From assembly GCF_003439125.1 (NCBI RefSeq), contig NZ_QSUU01000015.1, positions 1-14,009 of the forward strand: a stretch of DNA of 14,009 nt, read 5' to 3'. Positions within the stretch are counted from its first letter, which is position 1. Each line of letters opens with the position of its first letter. The position numbers and the translations under genes were made by a program. The notes beneath the pieces were generated by a model. The model saw only the letters and a list, made by a program, of their open reading frames with translations. It did not search any database and was not told the origin of the DNA. The DNA comes from Collinsella sp. OM04-5 (GTDB lineage: Bacteria; Actinomycetota; Coriobacteriia; Coriobacteriales; Coriobacteriaceae). Shown here one piece after another: positions 1 through 7,459 of the stretch.

Positions 1-193
1 AAAGCACATTAAGTGCTTTCCTTTGCGTGCGGAACTCGCGACAAACTTAACCCGCGCCCGCCGGCCCCGGAGACCCTCCCTGCCGTCACATTGTTCGAGC
101 CGTTGTTGTTGCTCGCCGCTTCGCGGCTCGGCGACCCCGTTCTCCGCGGCGGGGTTGTCTAAGGTTTTTGTTGAAGCTCGGCCTTTGGCTCAT
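1..193. other. Left-edge intergenic stretch with hairpins, no gene
   Basis: No credible coding region is seen here. The only open frame (23-253, +) is arginine- and serine-rich, runs through a terminator and into the end of the phosphoesterase gene, and has no ribosome site. Visible structure: a perfect 7-bp inverted repeat AAAGCAC/GTGCTTT at 1-19, a GCCGC-TTC-GCGGC hairpin near 114-126, and an ACCCCG/CGGGGT hairpin near 133-154. The repeat at the edge may be the remainder of a terminator of a gene outside the window, but no T-run follows it on the plus strand. Confidence 0.5.
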
Positions 194-229
194 AAAAAAC
201 GGGAGATGCAATCTGCATCCCCCGTTTTT
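194..229 (-). terminator. Bidirectional rho-independent terminator after the phosphoesterase
   Basis: The minus-strand transcript forms a 12-bp stem (arms 214-225 and 199-210, one G-U pair) with a 3-nt loop, followed by six U residues (plus-strand A-run 194-199). The plus strand also ends in a T-run (225-229), so it can stop transcription in both directions. It starts about 10 bases after the stop codon of the 237-704 gene. Confidence 0.9.
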
Positions 230-236
230 GTTGCGG

Positions 237-704
237 TTAGTCTAGGTCAATAAACTTGGTGCTTAGGATCTTGCCGTCTTTTACTAGCATTCTGGCCATG
301 GTGGGGCCTCGGGTGCCTCTGGGATAGCTGGCGCTGCCCGGGTTGAGGACTAGGCAGCGGCCCACTTGGGCTTCTTTGGTTACGTGGGTGTGACCGTTGA
401 TGGCTACGTCTACGGATCCCACCGGAAGGTCTTCGCGGTAGTGGGCTACGGCGAATTTGAGGCCTTCGTAGGTAAAGAGCGCAAGACGGTCTACATCGGG
501 GCCGTAGTCGCGGTAGTAATCGTTGTTGCCCAGTACGGCCCGCACGGGGGCGATGGTGCATAGGTGCTCGTAGTCCATCTCTGACGTGAGGTCGCCGGCG
601 TGGATGATCAGGTCTGCGCCCTCAAGCTCATCCAAGAGCGCAGGCGATAAATAGCCGTGGGTGTCCGAGATGATGTCGATACGCTTGGCGCTTGCACTGT
701 TCAT
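237..704 (-). CDS. YfcE/MJ0936-family metallophosphoesterase
   Basis: This is a 155-residue single-domain calcineurin-like phosphoesterase, a cytoplasmic dimetal enzyme of the family whose characterised members (E. coli YfcE, M. jannaschii MJ0936) hydrolyse phosphodiester bonds; the natural substrate is usually unknown. All metal-site motifs are present: D14-x-H16 (SDTHG), D38 (GD), N60 in GNND (59-62), H88, and GHTH (104-107). The NPGS-x-S motif (121-125) is typical of the YfcE subgroup. Length is close to the short archaeal form and below the 184 residues of E. coli YfcE. The ATG has a GGAAGG ribosome site six bases upstream. It stands alone: a terminator separates it from the regulator gene upstream and another ends it, so its promoter should lie in the 97-bp gap. 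Family assignment is secure, the substrate is not predictable. Confidence 0.92.
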   Translation of the reverse strand: MNSASAKRIDIISDTHGYLSPALLDELEGADLIIHAGDLTSEMDYEHLCTIAPVRAVLGNNDYYRDYGPDVDRLALFTYEGLKFAVAHYREDLPVGSVDVAINGHTHVTKEAQVGRCLVLNPGSASYPRGTRGPTMARMLVKDGKILSTKFIDLD

Positions 705-743
705 GGGATCCCTTCCGCAAAAAACGATTCGGCAGATACATAC

Positions 744-794
744 AAAAAAGGCCCCACGGCTCCGCAGACGATGGGTCTACAGGGCTGCGGGGCC
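744..794 (-). terminator. Rho-independent terminator of the glycosyltransferase-kinase-regulator operon
   Basis: Starting six bases after the regulator stop codon, the minus-strand RNA has GGCCCCGCAGCC pairing with a GGCUCC..GUGGGGCC-type 3' arm (751-765 on the plus strand); the eight base pairs at the foot are unbroken (one G-U) and the upper stem has two mismatches. A run of six U residues follows (plus-strand A-run 744-749). This closes the operon before the phosphoesterase gene. Confidence 0.88.
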
Positions 795-800
795 AGTGCG

Positions 801-1517
801 CTAGAGACTCAAGGCCTTCTTGAGCGGCACGACGCGGCGGCGCGAAACCGGCACGCGTTCGTCGACGCCCGTAATGCCCAGCTGGATGGCGCCCGAGGGC
901 ACCGTCTCGACGTCCGTAACGCACGCCAAGTTGACGATATAGCGGCGGTGAACACGGAAGAAGCCAAAGTCGCAGAGCTTGGCCTCAAACTGCGCCAGCG
1001 AGGTCGTCGACAAAAAGCGATCATCGACGGTATAGATGCAGGAGTAATCGTCCTTGGCCATGATAAAGCGGATGTCGTCCACGGGAATGAGCACCTTGCG
1101 GCCGCCCTTTTCCACCGGGATACGCTCGATGGTCACTTTGCTGTCCGTAACCGGCTTGGCGCGTTGCATGACCTTCTCGATCGCGCGATCCAAGCGAGCT
1201 TCCTCGACAGGCTTCATCAGATAATCGACGGCATCGACGTCGAATGCCTCGACCGCATGGTCGCTATACGCAGTCACAAACACGATCGCCGGCGGATTTT
1301 TGAGCTTATGCAGCGCCTCGGCAAGTTGCAGGCCCGAGGCACCGGGCATCGAGATATCGAGAAACACGACATCCACGCGACTTTCCATAAGCATCTCGAT
1401 GGCGGAGCGGACGCTCGACGCCTCCGTGATCGTGCCGATCTTGCCCGTTTGCTCGAGCAGGAAGCGAAGCTCCGAGCGAGCCGGCGCCTCATCATCCACA
1501 ATCATCGCACGCAGCAT
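801..1517 (-). CDS. LytTR-family response regulator (pair 1)
   Basis: The product is a 238-residue DNA-binding response regulator of the AgrA/LytR (YehT/YpdB-like) type. The receiver domain (about 1-120) has acidic residues D8/D9, phospho-acceptor D54 (FLDISMPG), T82 and K102. The LytTR domain (about 128-235) contains the conserved FFRVHRRYIVNL (186-197) and VPVSRRR (222-228) blocks. I place the start at the ATG at 1517, which opens directly into the first receiver strand and has AAAGG 10 bases upstream; the frame can be extended seven codons to a TTG at 1538 but that start lacks a ribosome site. It lies 72 bp behind its sensor kinase and is the last gene of the operon. By family, phosphorylation by the cognate kinase promotes dimer binding to paired direct repeats; I could not identify a target site here. 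Function as regulator is secure, target genes unknown. Confidence 0.94.
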   Translation of the reverse strand: MLRAMIVDDEAPARSELRFLLEQTGKIGTITEASSVRSAIEMLMESRVDVVFLDISMPGASGLQLAEALHKLKNPPAIVFVTAYSDHAVEAFDVDAVDYLMKPVEEARLDRAIEKVMQRAKPVTDSKVTIERIPVEKGGRKVLIPVDDIRFIMAKDDYSCIYTVDDRFLSTTSLAQFEAKLCDFGFFRVHRRYIVNLACVTDVETVPSGAIQLGITGVDERVPVSRRRVVPLKKALSL

Positions 1518-1589
1518 AGGGATAAAACCTTTCGTCAACTAACTACGCCGGGCATCCGTCGCATGACGTTGAGCCCGTAGCCTTTTATT

Positions 1590-2933
1590 TTACTCTTGAA
1601 TGTCAAAGATGCTCTCTGACAAATCAAGATGAAGAAGCACTTTGGTGCCCTTGCCCGGCGCCGATTCGACACGCGTATAGGAGTGCGGCCCATAAAAGCG
1701 ATGGATGCGCTCCGAAATATTGTGCATGGCCACACCGGCGCCGCCACCCTGGGGAGAGCTGGCGTCGGGACGGGCAGAGCGCTCGTCAAACAGTCTGGCG
1801 GCGGTACCCTCATCCATGCCCACGCCATTATCGGCCACGGCAATCAAGATTGCATCCTCGCCGTCTTGGTGAACGGTCACGTCGATCCTCAGGGCGTCGT
1901 CATCGCCCATACCATGACGTACGGCGTTCTCGACAATCGGCTGGATCACGAACGCCGGCACCAGCGTATCTTCCACGTCCTCGGACACATCGAACGTCGC
2001 AAGCACGCGGTCCTCGCCAAAGCGGGCCTTCTCAAAGGTAAGGTAGCGCTTGGTCTGTGCGACCTCGCGCGAGACCGGAATAAGCGATCCCGAGTTGTCG
2101 AGCGTGGCACGATAGAACGATGAGAACTCACGAAGCAGTTCGCGGGCCCGCAGCGGGTCGGTGCGCGTAAACGATGCAATGGTGTTCAGCGTGTTGAACA
2201 GGAAGTGCGGGTTAATCTGCGCCTGCAGCGCACGCACCTCGGCGCGCGCCGTGAGCTCCTTTTGCACCTCGAGCTCGTGGATGGCGAGCTGTGTGGACAA
2301 GATCTCGGCAAAGCCCGAGGCAAGCGCGTACTGGGTACGGTCGACGGCGCGCGGGGTCTTGTAGTAGAACTTGAGCGTACCGACGGTACGATCGCCCACC
2401 TTGATGGGGGCGATAATGCCGGCGGGGACTTGGTTGTGCGAGCCGTCCGAGCCCACGACATCCACCATACGGTTGAACGACTGCACGATGCCATGTTCGA
2501 TAACGTAGCGTGTGGCAAGCGTGTGGATGGGAGTATCGGGCAGCAGTTTTTCCTCAAACTCGCCCGCGCAGGCAAGCACGTTGCCCTCGTCGGTGATGGC
2601 CACCGTCATGGCGCGCGTCTCGGGCAAAATGCGCCGGCACACCAAACGCGCCGACTCCTGCGTCAGACCGCCCTTAATGTCCTCGAGCATGGCCGAGGCC
2701 ACCGAGAGCGTCTCCTCGGTGTACTGGGAGCGCACCGAATCGGGATTGAGCGTCAAAAAGATAAAGATGCACAGAAAGATGCACAGCAGCGCGCAGGCAA
2801 TCACCGTGGCGATCGGCTCGATACCGGTCACCAAGGCAAAAATAAAGTACACCAGCACGCAAATGGCGCAGGCAACGGCAATGATGCGAAAGATTGATAT
2901 TGAACTATCGCGCTGGGCGCGGCGGTCGATCAT
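1590..2933 (-). CDS. LytS-type sensor histidine kinase (pair 1)
   Basis: A 447-residue membrane histidine kinase. Two hydrophobic helices (about 14-36 and 41-62) anchor it, with only a few residues between them, so there is almost no outside loop. A GAF-like sensor region follows (about 85-215). The His_kinase domain has the phospho-acceptor H243 in QINPHFLFNT, and the ATPase domain shows the N box QPIVENAVRH (331-340), the G1 motif DNGVGM (368-373) and the G2 region GGGAGVAMHN (396-405). This is the LytS/YehU class that partners LytTR regulators; the partner is the next gene. Its ATG overlaps the stop codon of the glycosyltransferase gene (ATGA), which implies translational coupling. It is clearly a paralogue of the kinase at 7460-8845: both carry ALASGFA..STQLA before the kinase core. 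With two helices rather than the five-helix 5TM-LYT module, the signal is more likely membrane-proximal or cytoplasmic; the ligand is unknown. Confidence 0.94.
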   Translation of the reverse strand: MIDRRAQRDSSISIFRIIAVACAICVLVYFIFALVTGIEPIATVIACALLCIFLCIFIFLTLNPDSVRSQYTEETLSVASAMLEDIKGGLTQESARLVCRRILPETRAMTVAITDEGNVLACAGEFEEKLLPDTPIHTLATRYVIEHGIVQSFNRMVDVVGSDGSHNQVPAGIIAPIKVGDRTVGTLKFYYKTPRAVDRTQYALASGFAEILSTQLAIHELEVQKELTARAEVRALQAQINPHFLFNTLNTIASFTRTDPLRARELLREFSSFYRATLDNSGSLIPVSREVAQTKRYLTFEKARFGEDRVLATFDVSEDVEDTLVPAFVIQPIVENAVRHGMGDDDALRIDVTVHQDGEDAILIAVADNGVGMDEGTAARLFDERSARPDASSPQGGGAGVAMHNISERIHRFYGPHSYTRVESAPGKGTKVLLHLDLSESIFDIQE

Positions 2934-4117
2934 TCGGCCCCCTCCAGGATACTGATCAGTTGTGCGTCACGCCAAAGCCCGTCCATGATCTTGGGCCAAA
3001 AGCTCTGGAAACGCAGATAGCTTGCAGCGTTTTGGCGCGCATAGGCCTTTGCCTCGTCGATACCATGGCGCCAGATGCGCAGGTAGCCCTCATGCTCGCG
3101 GGTAAACACGCTGCGGACCATAGCGGTCTTGCGCACGCGGTCGTCGAGCTCGCGCGAAATCCACGGGCCCGGGTAGGGCATGAGCGATGCCGCCGTAACG
3201 GGGATGAGCTCCTTTTGATGCGCGGCGAACGTCAACTTGGCCCGTTCGTAGTACCAACGGTATACATCCTGCATAAAGCGCGGTGAGCGCTTTTCGGACT
3301 CCGGAGGCAGATGGCGCACGGTCCACTCGTTATCAAACCACACGTCGTAGCCAAACATACGCATGTTAAAGAGGTAATCCAAGTCCTCGCCGCGGGTGAT
3401 AAACGGGTCAAAGGCCACACGCGTAAAGGCGCGGGCGTGCAGGGCCATCAGGCCGCCGCACACGTAGTTGGAGCGCGAGATGCGGGTGCCCGAGAGCGCC
3501 TTTTTCATCCAACGGTTGAACTCGATGCGCTTGGTCCACCAACGATGGCAGATGCCCGCCTTGTCCGTGGGAGCCAGCGGCGAGCCGTCGCGATCGTAGA
3601 AATAGCCGCTCTTGACCAAGATCGGCAAGCCCTGACGCGTCTGCTGCCCCAACGCATAGGTCGCGCGCTTCATAAAGTCGGCGTCGATGACAGCCTCATC
3701 GTCATCCAAAAAGATAACCGCGTCATGCCCCAGCACAGCGGCACAGGCTAGCCCCATGTTGCGGATGGCACCGTAGCCTCGCAGGCTCACGCACTCGCCC
3801 GAACCCTTGGGCGCGATCTGAGCAACCCGGTCTGCGATGCGCGAGGCCTGGGTGTTGGTGACAACGGTGACCTTGAGCGTGGGATGCGCGTCGACAATCT
3901 CGTGCACGCGCAGCGACACATCGGCTGTGGCAGAAACAGGACAGACCACCAAAAGGATGATGCGCGGGATGTCGCACACTTGCTCAAGCGAGGCCAGGCA
4001 GCGGTCGAGTTCGGGATTGTCGGCGTTGAGTCGCGTCGAATGGTCATAGGTGCCAGGGGCGTTTGCGCAAGCGTCATCGCCCGCCCAATACGTTGGAATC
4101 ACGACCGTGGCGTTCAT
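2930..4117 (-). CDS. GT-A fold (family 2-like) glycosyltransferase
   Basis: A 395-residue cytoplasmic, soluble glycosyltransferase. It opens with the nucleotide-sugar strand VVIPTYW (5-11), has GAIRNMGLA (116-124), a metal-binding DxD-type motif FLDDDE (136-141), GGLMALHARAF (221-231) and a late acidic motif RGEDLDYLF (242-250) that in GT2 enzymes supplies the catalytic base region. A C-terminal part of about 130 residues is rich in Trp, Tyr and Arg and may bind acceptor or membrane. No membrane helix is seen, unlike synthases with transmembrane pores. The start is supported by GGGAGG upstream of the ATG. It is the first gene of the operon and its stop overlaps the start of the sensor kinase, so expression of the two is tied. 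Donor and acceptor sugars cannot be read from the sequence; an envelope or exopolysaccharide role is inference. Confidence 0.87.
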   Translation of the reverse strand: MNATVVIPTYWAGDDACANAPGTYDHSTRLNADNPELDRCLASLEQVCDIPRIILLVVCPVSATADVSLRVHEIVDAHPTLKVTVVTNTQASRIADRVAQIAPKGSGECVSLRGYGAIRNMGLACAAVLGHDAVIFLDDDEAVIDADFMKRATYALGQQTRQGLPILVKSGYFYDRDGSPLAPTDKAGICHRWWTKRIEFNRWMKKALSGTRISRSNYVCGGLMALHARAFTRVAFDPFITRGEDLDYLFNMRMFGYDVWFDNEWTVRHLPPESEKRSPRFMQDVYRWYYERAKLTFAAHQKELIPVTAASLMPYPGPWISRELDDRVRKTAMVRSVFTREHEGYLRIWRHGIDEAKAYARQNAASYLRFQSFWPKIMDGLWRDAQLISILEGAE

Positions 4118-4145
4118 GCCTTACCCTCCCTGCAACACAAAAACG

Positions 4146-4174
4146 GGACGCCGCCAAACACAGGCGACGCCCCG
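4146..4174 (-). terminator. Rho-independent terminator between the MFS carrier and the glycosyltransferase operon
   Basis: The minus-strand RNA forms an 11-bp stem without mismatches (arms 4164-4174 and 4146-4156, two G-U pairs) with a 7-nt loop, then G and six U residues (plus-strand A-run 4139-4144). It lies about 115 bp after the stop of the MFS gene and 29 bp before the glycosyltransferase start. It most simply ends the MFS transcript; if the operon promoter lies upstream of it, it would instead act as a leader attenuator. Confidence 0.85.
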
Positions 4175-4191
4175 CGACCTAGCTGATTCCA

Positions 4192-4241
4192 TCATACCCA
4201 CTTGGACAAATCATTGCTCGCAAGTCGCAATGTTTATTGCG
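4192..4241 (-). promoter_or_regulatory. Possible promoter/operator region of the glycosyltransferase operon
   Basis: On the minus strand a TATGAT hexamer (plus-strand 4192-4197) resembles a -10 box, but no good -35 box is found at 16-18 bp. Just upstream lies an inverted repeat CGCAAT-GTTT-ATTGCG (4226-4241) and a further ATTGC half-site at 4213-4217. A start here would place the 4146-4174 hairpin in the leader. The call is weak. Confidence 0.25.
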
Positions 4242-4288
4242 GATAACCCCAAAAGAGTACCGTGGACAGGCACAATAGCCGCTCGCTC

Positions 4289-5548
4289 CTATGCGGCATG
4301 CCCTGCCGCCCGAGTCATGCGGGACAAGCGGACCAGCAGCATAAAGCCCACCACCAGCAGCACGCCGATAGACAGGACGCCCAGCGAGGGGTTGCCGGTC
4401 AGCGAGGTGACGACCGACACCAGGAAGGTGCCCATAACGCTTGCATAACGACCAAAGATGTCAAAGAAGCCGTAGTACTCGTTGGACTTTTCCTTGGGGA
4501 TAATGCGGCCAAAGTAGCTACGGCTGAGCGCCTGCACACCGCCCTGGAACAGGCCGACCATAATGGCAAGCACCCAGAATTCAAAGGCGGTCTTTAGGAA
4601 GAACGCGGCGAACAGCACAATCCCCATGTAGGCGGCGACCGCCACCAGGATCATGTTGAGCGTGCCCACGCGTCCGGCGAGCTTGCCGTAAATGATGGCA
4701 GACGGAAAAGCAACAAACTGCGTGACGAGCAGCGCCAGGACCAGCTGCGTCGAATCGATGCCCAAGGCCGATCCGTAACTGGTGGCCATAGAAATGACCG
4801 TGTGCACACCGTCGATATAGAAGAAGAACGCGATCATGTAGACCAGCACGGTCTTGTTGTGGGCGATCTCGCGCATGGTGTGTCCGACCTCGGAGAACAC
4901 ACCGCCCACGATGTGGCCGATGGTGTCCTCGGGACCACGCTCGCGACCGTACTTTTGCTTATAGGTGCGAATGAGCGGCAGGGTAAAGATGAGCCACCAG
5001 GCACCAGTGATGATAAACGACAGACGCGTTGCCAGCATGGTGGGGACACCAAGAGCGGGACCACCCATGATAAGCGCCAGGCAGATGATGAACGGCACGG
5101 TGGAACCGATGTAGCCCCAGGCATAGCCCGAGCTGGACACGACGTCCATGCGCTCGTCGGTGGTAATGTCGGGCAGCATGGCGTCGTAGAACGTCATAGA
5201 AGAGTTGAGGCCGATGGTGCACAGCACGTACACAGTCAAAAATGCCATGGCGGACATTGGGATAGCCTGCGCCAGGCAAAGAACCAGGCCCGTGAGGAAG
5301 AAGCCCAAGAAGAACTTGATCTTGTTGCCGGCGTAATCGGCAAGCGCGCCCAGAATGGGCATGAGCATGGCAATGACCAGCGAGGCAATCGTCTGCGCGT
5401 TGCCCCAAGCGACCACCAGGTCTGCCGAGGAAGCGCCGGTATTGATGGCGTTAAAGTAGATGGGCACCACCGAGGTATTGAGCAGCACGAGGGCCGAGTT
5501 TCCCACATCGTACATGACCCAGTTACGCTCGAGCTTGGTGTATTTCAT
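4289..5548 (-). CDS. MFS transporter, UMF1/Atg22-like family
   Basis: A 419-residue polytopic membrane protein with about 12 hydrophobic helices. It carries the marks of the UMF1 (Atg22-like) branch of the major facilitator superfamily: YDVGNSA (13-19), DGVHTVI (246-252), QGGVQALSRS (335-344) and NEYYGFFDIFGR (356-367). Yeast Atg22 exports amino acids from the vacuole; bacterial members are mostly uncharacterised, so amino acid or small-molecule export is only a family hint. The ATG at 5548 has GAAGGG about nine bases upstream. It lies 101 bp behind the phospholipase C-like gene without a visible terminator between them, so co-transcription is possible, and it ends in the terminator at 4146-4174. 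The family call is strong, the substrate unknown. Confidence 0.9.
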   Translation of the reverse strand: MKYTKLERNWVMYDVGNSALVLLNTSVVPIYFNAINTGASSADLVVAWGNAQTIASLVIAMLMPILGALADYAGNKIKFFLGFFLTGLVLCLAQAIPMSAMAFLTVYVLCTIGLNSSMTFYDAMLPDITTDERMDVVSSSGYAWGYIGSTVPFIICLALIMGGPALGVPTMLATRLSFIITGAWWLIFTLPLIRTYKQKYGRERGPEDTIGHIVGGVFSEVGHTMREIAHNKTVLVYMIAFFFYIDGVHTVISMATSYGSALGIDSTQLVLALLVTQFVAFPSAIIYGKLAGRVGTLNMILVAVAAYMGIVLFAAFFLKTAFEFWVLAIMVGLFQGGVQALSRSYFGRIIPKEKSNEYYGFFDIFGRYASVMGTFLVSVVTSLTGNPSLGVLSIGVLLVVGFMLLVRLSRMTRAAGHAA

Positions 5549-5649
5549 GGACAGGGACCCTTCGTATTCGCCCGATATGCAGCTAGTTCATCGTACCCCA
5601 ATTGCACGGAGGCGCCGGTAAGGATTCGGCAAAGAGACAGGAGCGGACC

Positions 5650-6594
5650 CTACTCCTCGCGGTCGAACTCCTCGTCGGTGCCGAGCACGCGGCCGCTGTA
5701 GTTGACGTGACCGGTCACGGCCTCCATGTCACCGGTCTCGATAAAACGCGCGACCGTGCACTCGTAATCGACCAGCGCGCGATCAAAGACCTCGGGGAAA
5801 CTCTCGTTCGAGACCTCGTCGGTAAAGGGATTCTTCCATGTCAGATGGCCCAGGTTACCGGTGCGCTCGGGCAGCTCCGTCGTCACGCGATGGGCAAGGC
5901 CGTCGAGCAGCGAGTAGTCGTGCACCAACCCCTCAACCAGCGAGATCGCGCGCGTCTTTACGGAGCCGGCCGGCTCAATCGCACGGTAAAGTCGCTGCAT
6001 ATTGGCAACGGCAGCACCGTACTCCCCCGCCGGAATGTCAATGCCGTACACGCGTCCGGCAACATAGCTCATCAGCACGCCGGCCACGCGACTGATGCGA
6101 TCGGTGGTGACGATCTCGCCCGCCGGCGGGTAATCGTCGACCGTAGCGCCATCGCGCTTAAGCTGCAGCATCAGTACATCCAGGTCGCTCTCGATCACGG
6201 CATGGACCTGACTGCTCGAATCCTCAAGCTCTGAATCGGACTCCACGATGCCAAACTGCTGCTCATAGACAAAGGGGTGGGCGTTGCGGTCGAGCACGTA
6301 ATGAGACAGCAGACCCAGCGCAAAGGCGCGACCCAAGCTGGCGTCGCGCGGCAGCAGATGCGACACGCCGTCGCGCAGGCACGCGAACTGGCGAGACATG
6401 CGCGAGCGATGCATGACCTGCGCCAGCAGCGTGCAGTCGGAAACACGCGGTGTCAGAATGTGAAAGAAAAACGGGTCGGGGCCTTGGTTGCCCAAGATAA
6501 AGGCAATGCGCTCTTCATCGGACGTGATGACGCCCTGCGGAAGACGGTCGATGCTTTCCTCGCCAAACAGATGATGGGTGATAAGCGCGGGCAT
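5650..6594 (-). CDS. Zinc-dependent phospholipase C-family protein
   Basis: The 314-residue product resembles the Zn_dep_PLPC family: an N-terminal PALITHHLFG segment, GNQGPDPFFF (35-44), H62, the helix LLSHYVLDRNAHPF (95-108) with H98, D102 and H106, and HAVIESDLD (131-139) with H131 and E135, all plausible zinc ligands. Unlike secreted bacterial phospholipases C it has no signal peptide or membrane helix, so it is likely cytoplasmic. Related intracellular proteins are common in Firmicutes and Actinobacteria with no assigned substrate. I choose the ATG at 6594, preceded by AAAGGA at seven bases, over a GTG ten codons earlier that lacks a ribosome site and lies near the predicted promoter. 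Lipid or phosphoester hydrolysis is a family inference. Confidence 0.83.
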   Translation of the reverse strand: MPALITHHLFGEESIDRLPQGVITSDEERIAFILGNQGPDPFFFHILTPRVSDCTLLAQVMHRSRMSRQFACLRDGVSHLLPRDASLGRAFALGLLSHYVLDRNAHPFVYEQQFGIVESDSELEDSSSQVHAVIESDLDVLMLQLKRDGATVDDYPPAGEIVTTDRISRVAGVLMSYVAGRVYGIDIPAGEYGAAVANMQRLYRAIEPAGSVKTRAISLVEGLVHDYSLLDGLAHRVTTELPERTGNLGHLTWKNPFTDEVSNESFPEVFDRALVDYECTVARFIETGDMEAVTGHVNYSGRVLGTDEEFDREE

Positions 6595-6626
6595 AATGAT
6601 CCTTTCGATTTCATTCGATGCCACCC

Positions 6627-6654
6627 ATTATGCCCACCGCGCGCCCATGCCAAA
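6627..6654 (-). promoter_or_regulatory. Candidate promoter of the phospholipase C-like gene
   Basis: Minus strand: a TTTGGC/TTGGCA -35-like hexamer (plus-strand 6648-6654) and a CATAAT -10-like hexamer (6627-6632) with a 15-16 bp spacer. The predicted start would be near 6620, which leaves a short leader with the AAAGGA ribosome site and supports the ATG at 6594. Confidence 0.35.
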
Positions 6655-6686
6655 CCTGCGATGGTAAACGACAGCACGCAGACCGT

Positions 6687-7421
6687 CTACGCAAGCCCCA
6701 AGTGTGCTTTAACCTCGGCAGCGCGACGGCGGGACACGGGCACCGTCGAACTCGCGCGGTCGAGCCTGAGCTCCATCAGCCCCGTGGAGCCAATCTCAAC
6801 ATTGTGCACGTCTTCCAAATTGACCAGGTAGCTGCGATGAACGCGAATAAAGCCCTCGGAGTCCAAGCGACGCTCGAGCGAAGAGATCGACTCATTGATC
6901 AGGTACGTTCCCTCGGCGCAGATGGCGTTGCAAAAATCGGCGCGCGCCTCAAAGTAGCAGACGTCTGCGACGGGAATGAACACCTTTTTGCCCCCGCGGT
7001 CCACCGTCAGACGCAAAGGCTGGCGCGGAGCGTGGATAACACGACGGACACCCAAGGCCGCCTCGATCTTGTCGAGTGCCTTTGACAGGCGTGCGTCCTC
7101 AACCGGCTTGACGACATAATCGACGGCATCGAGGTTATAGGCATCAGCCGCATACTCGGCAAATGCCGTCACAAACACCACGACCGGCGGCGTCTTTAGG
7201 TTCTGCAGCGTCTCGGCAAGCTCAATTCCCGAGCGACCGGGCATGGTAATGTCTAAAAACAACACGTCGGGCTTGTTCGACAGAATCGACTCCACGGCTT
7301 CGGTGACATTGCCCGCCTCGGCAATCTGGCCCACACGCGTATCCTTTTCCAACAGATAGCGTAGCTCAGCCCTAATTGGGGGCTCGTCATCAACCACCAA
7401 GATGTTCCAGCCTTCGGACAT
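6687..7421 (-). CDS. LytTR-family response regulator (pair 2)
   Basis: A 244-residue response regulator. The receiver domain has D11/D12, phospho-acceptor D57 (FLDITMPG), T85 and K105; the LytTR DNA-binding domain (about 138-240) has FIRVHRSYLVNL (191-202) and VPVSRRR (227-233). It shares layout and many residues with the regulator at 801-1517 and is its paralogue. The ATG is preceded by GAGGGG about eight bases upstream. The gene follows its kinase by 38 bp, so the pair is surely co-transcribed. No terminator is evident in the 92 bp before the phospholipase C-like gene, so some read-through into that gene may occur. Target promoters are unknown. Confidence 0.94.
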   Translation of the reverse strand: MSEGWNILVVDDEPPIRAELRYLLEKDTRVGQIAEAGNVTEAVESILSNKPDVLFLDITMPGRSGIELAETLQNLKTPPVVVFVTAFAEYAADAYNLDAVDYVVKPVEDARLSKALDKIEAALGVRRVIHAPRQPLRLTVDRGGKKVFIPVADVCYFEARADFCNAICAEGTYLINESISSLERRLDSEGFIRVHRSYLVNLEDVHNVEIGSTGLMELRLDRASSTVPVSRRRAAEVKAHLGLA

Positions 7422-7459
7422 ATGTGCTTCCCCTCTTTTTCTCTCAATCCAACCGCGTG

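Noticed and set aside
23..253. A 76-codon plus-strand frame at the left edge
   Set aside because: It has no ribosome site, is made of Arg/Ser/Cys runs, and passes through a strong terminator into the phosphoesterase gene.
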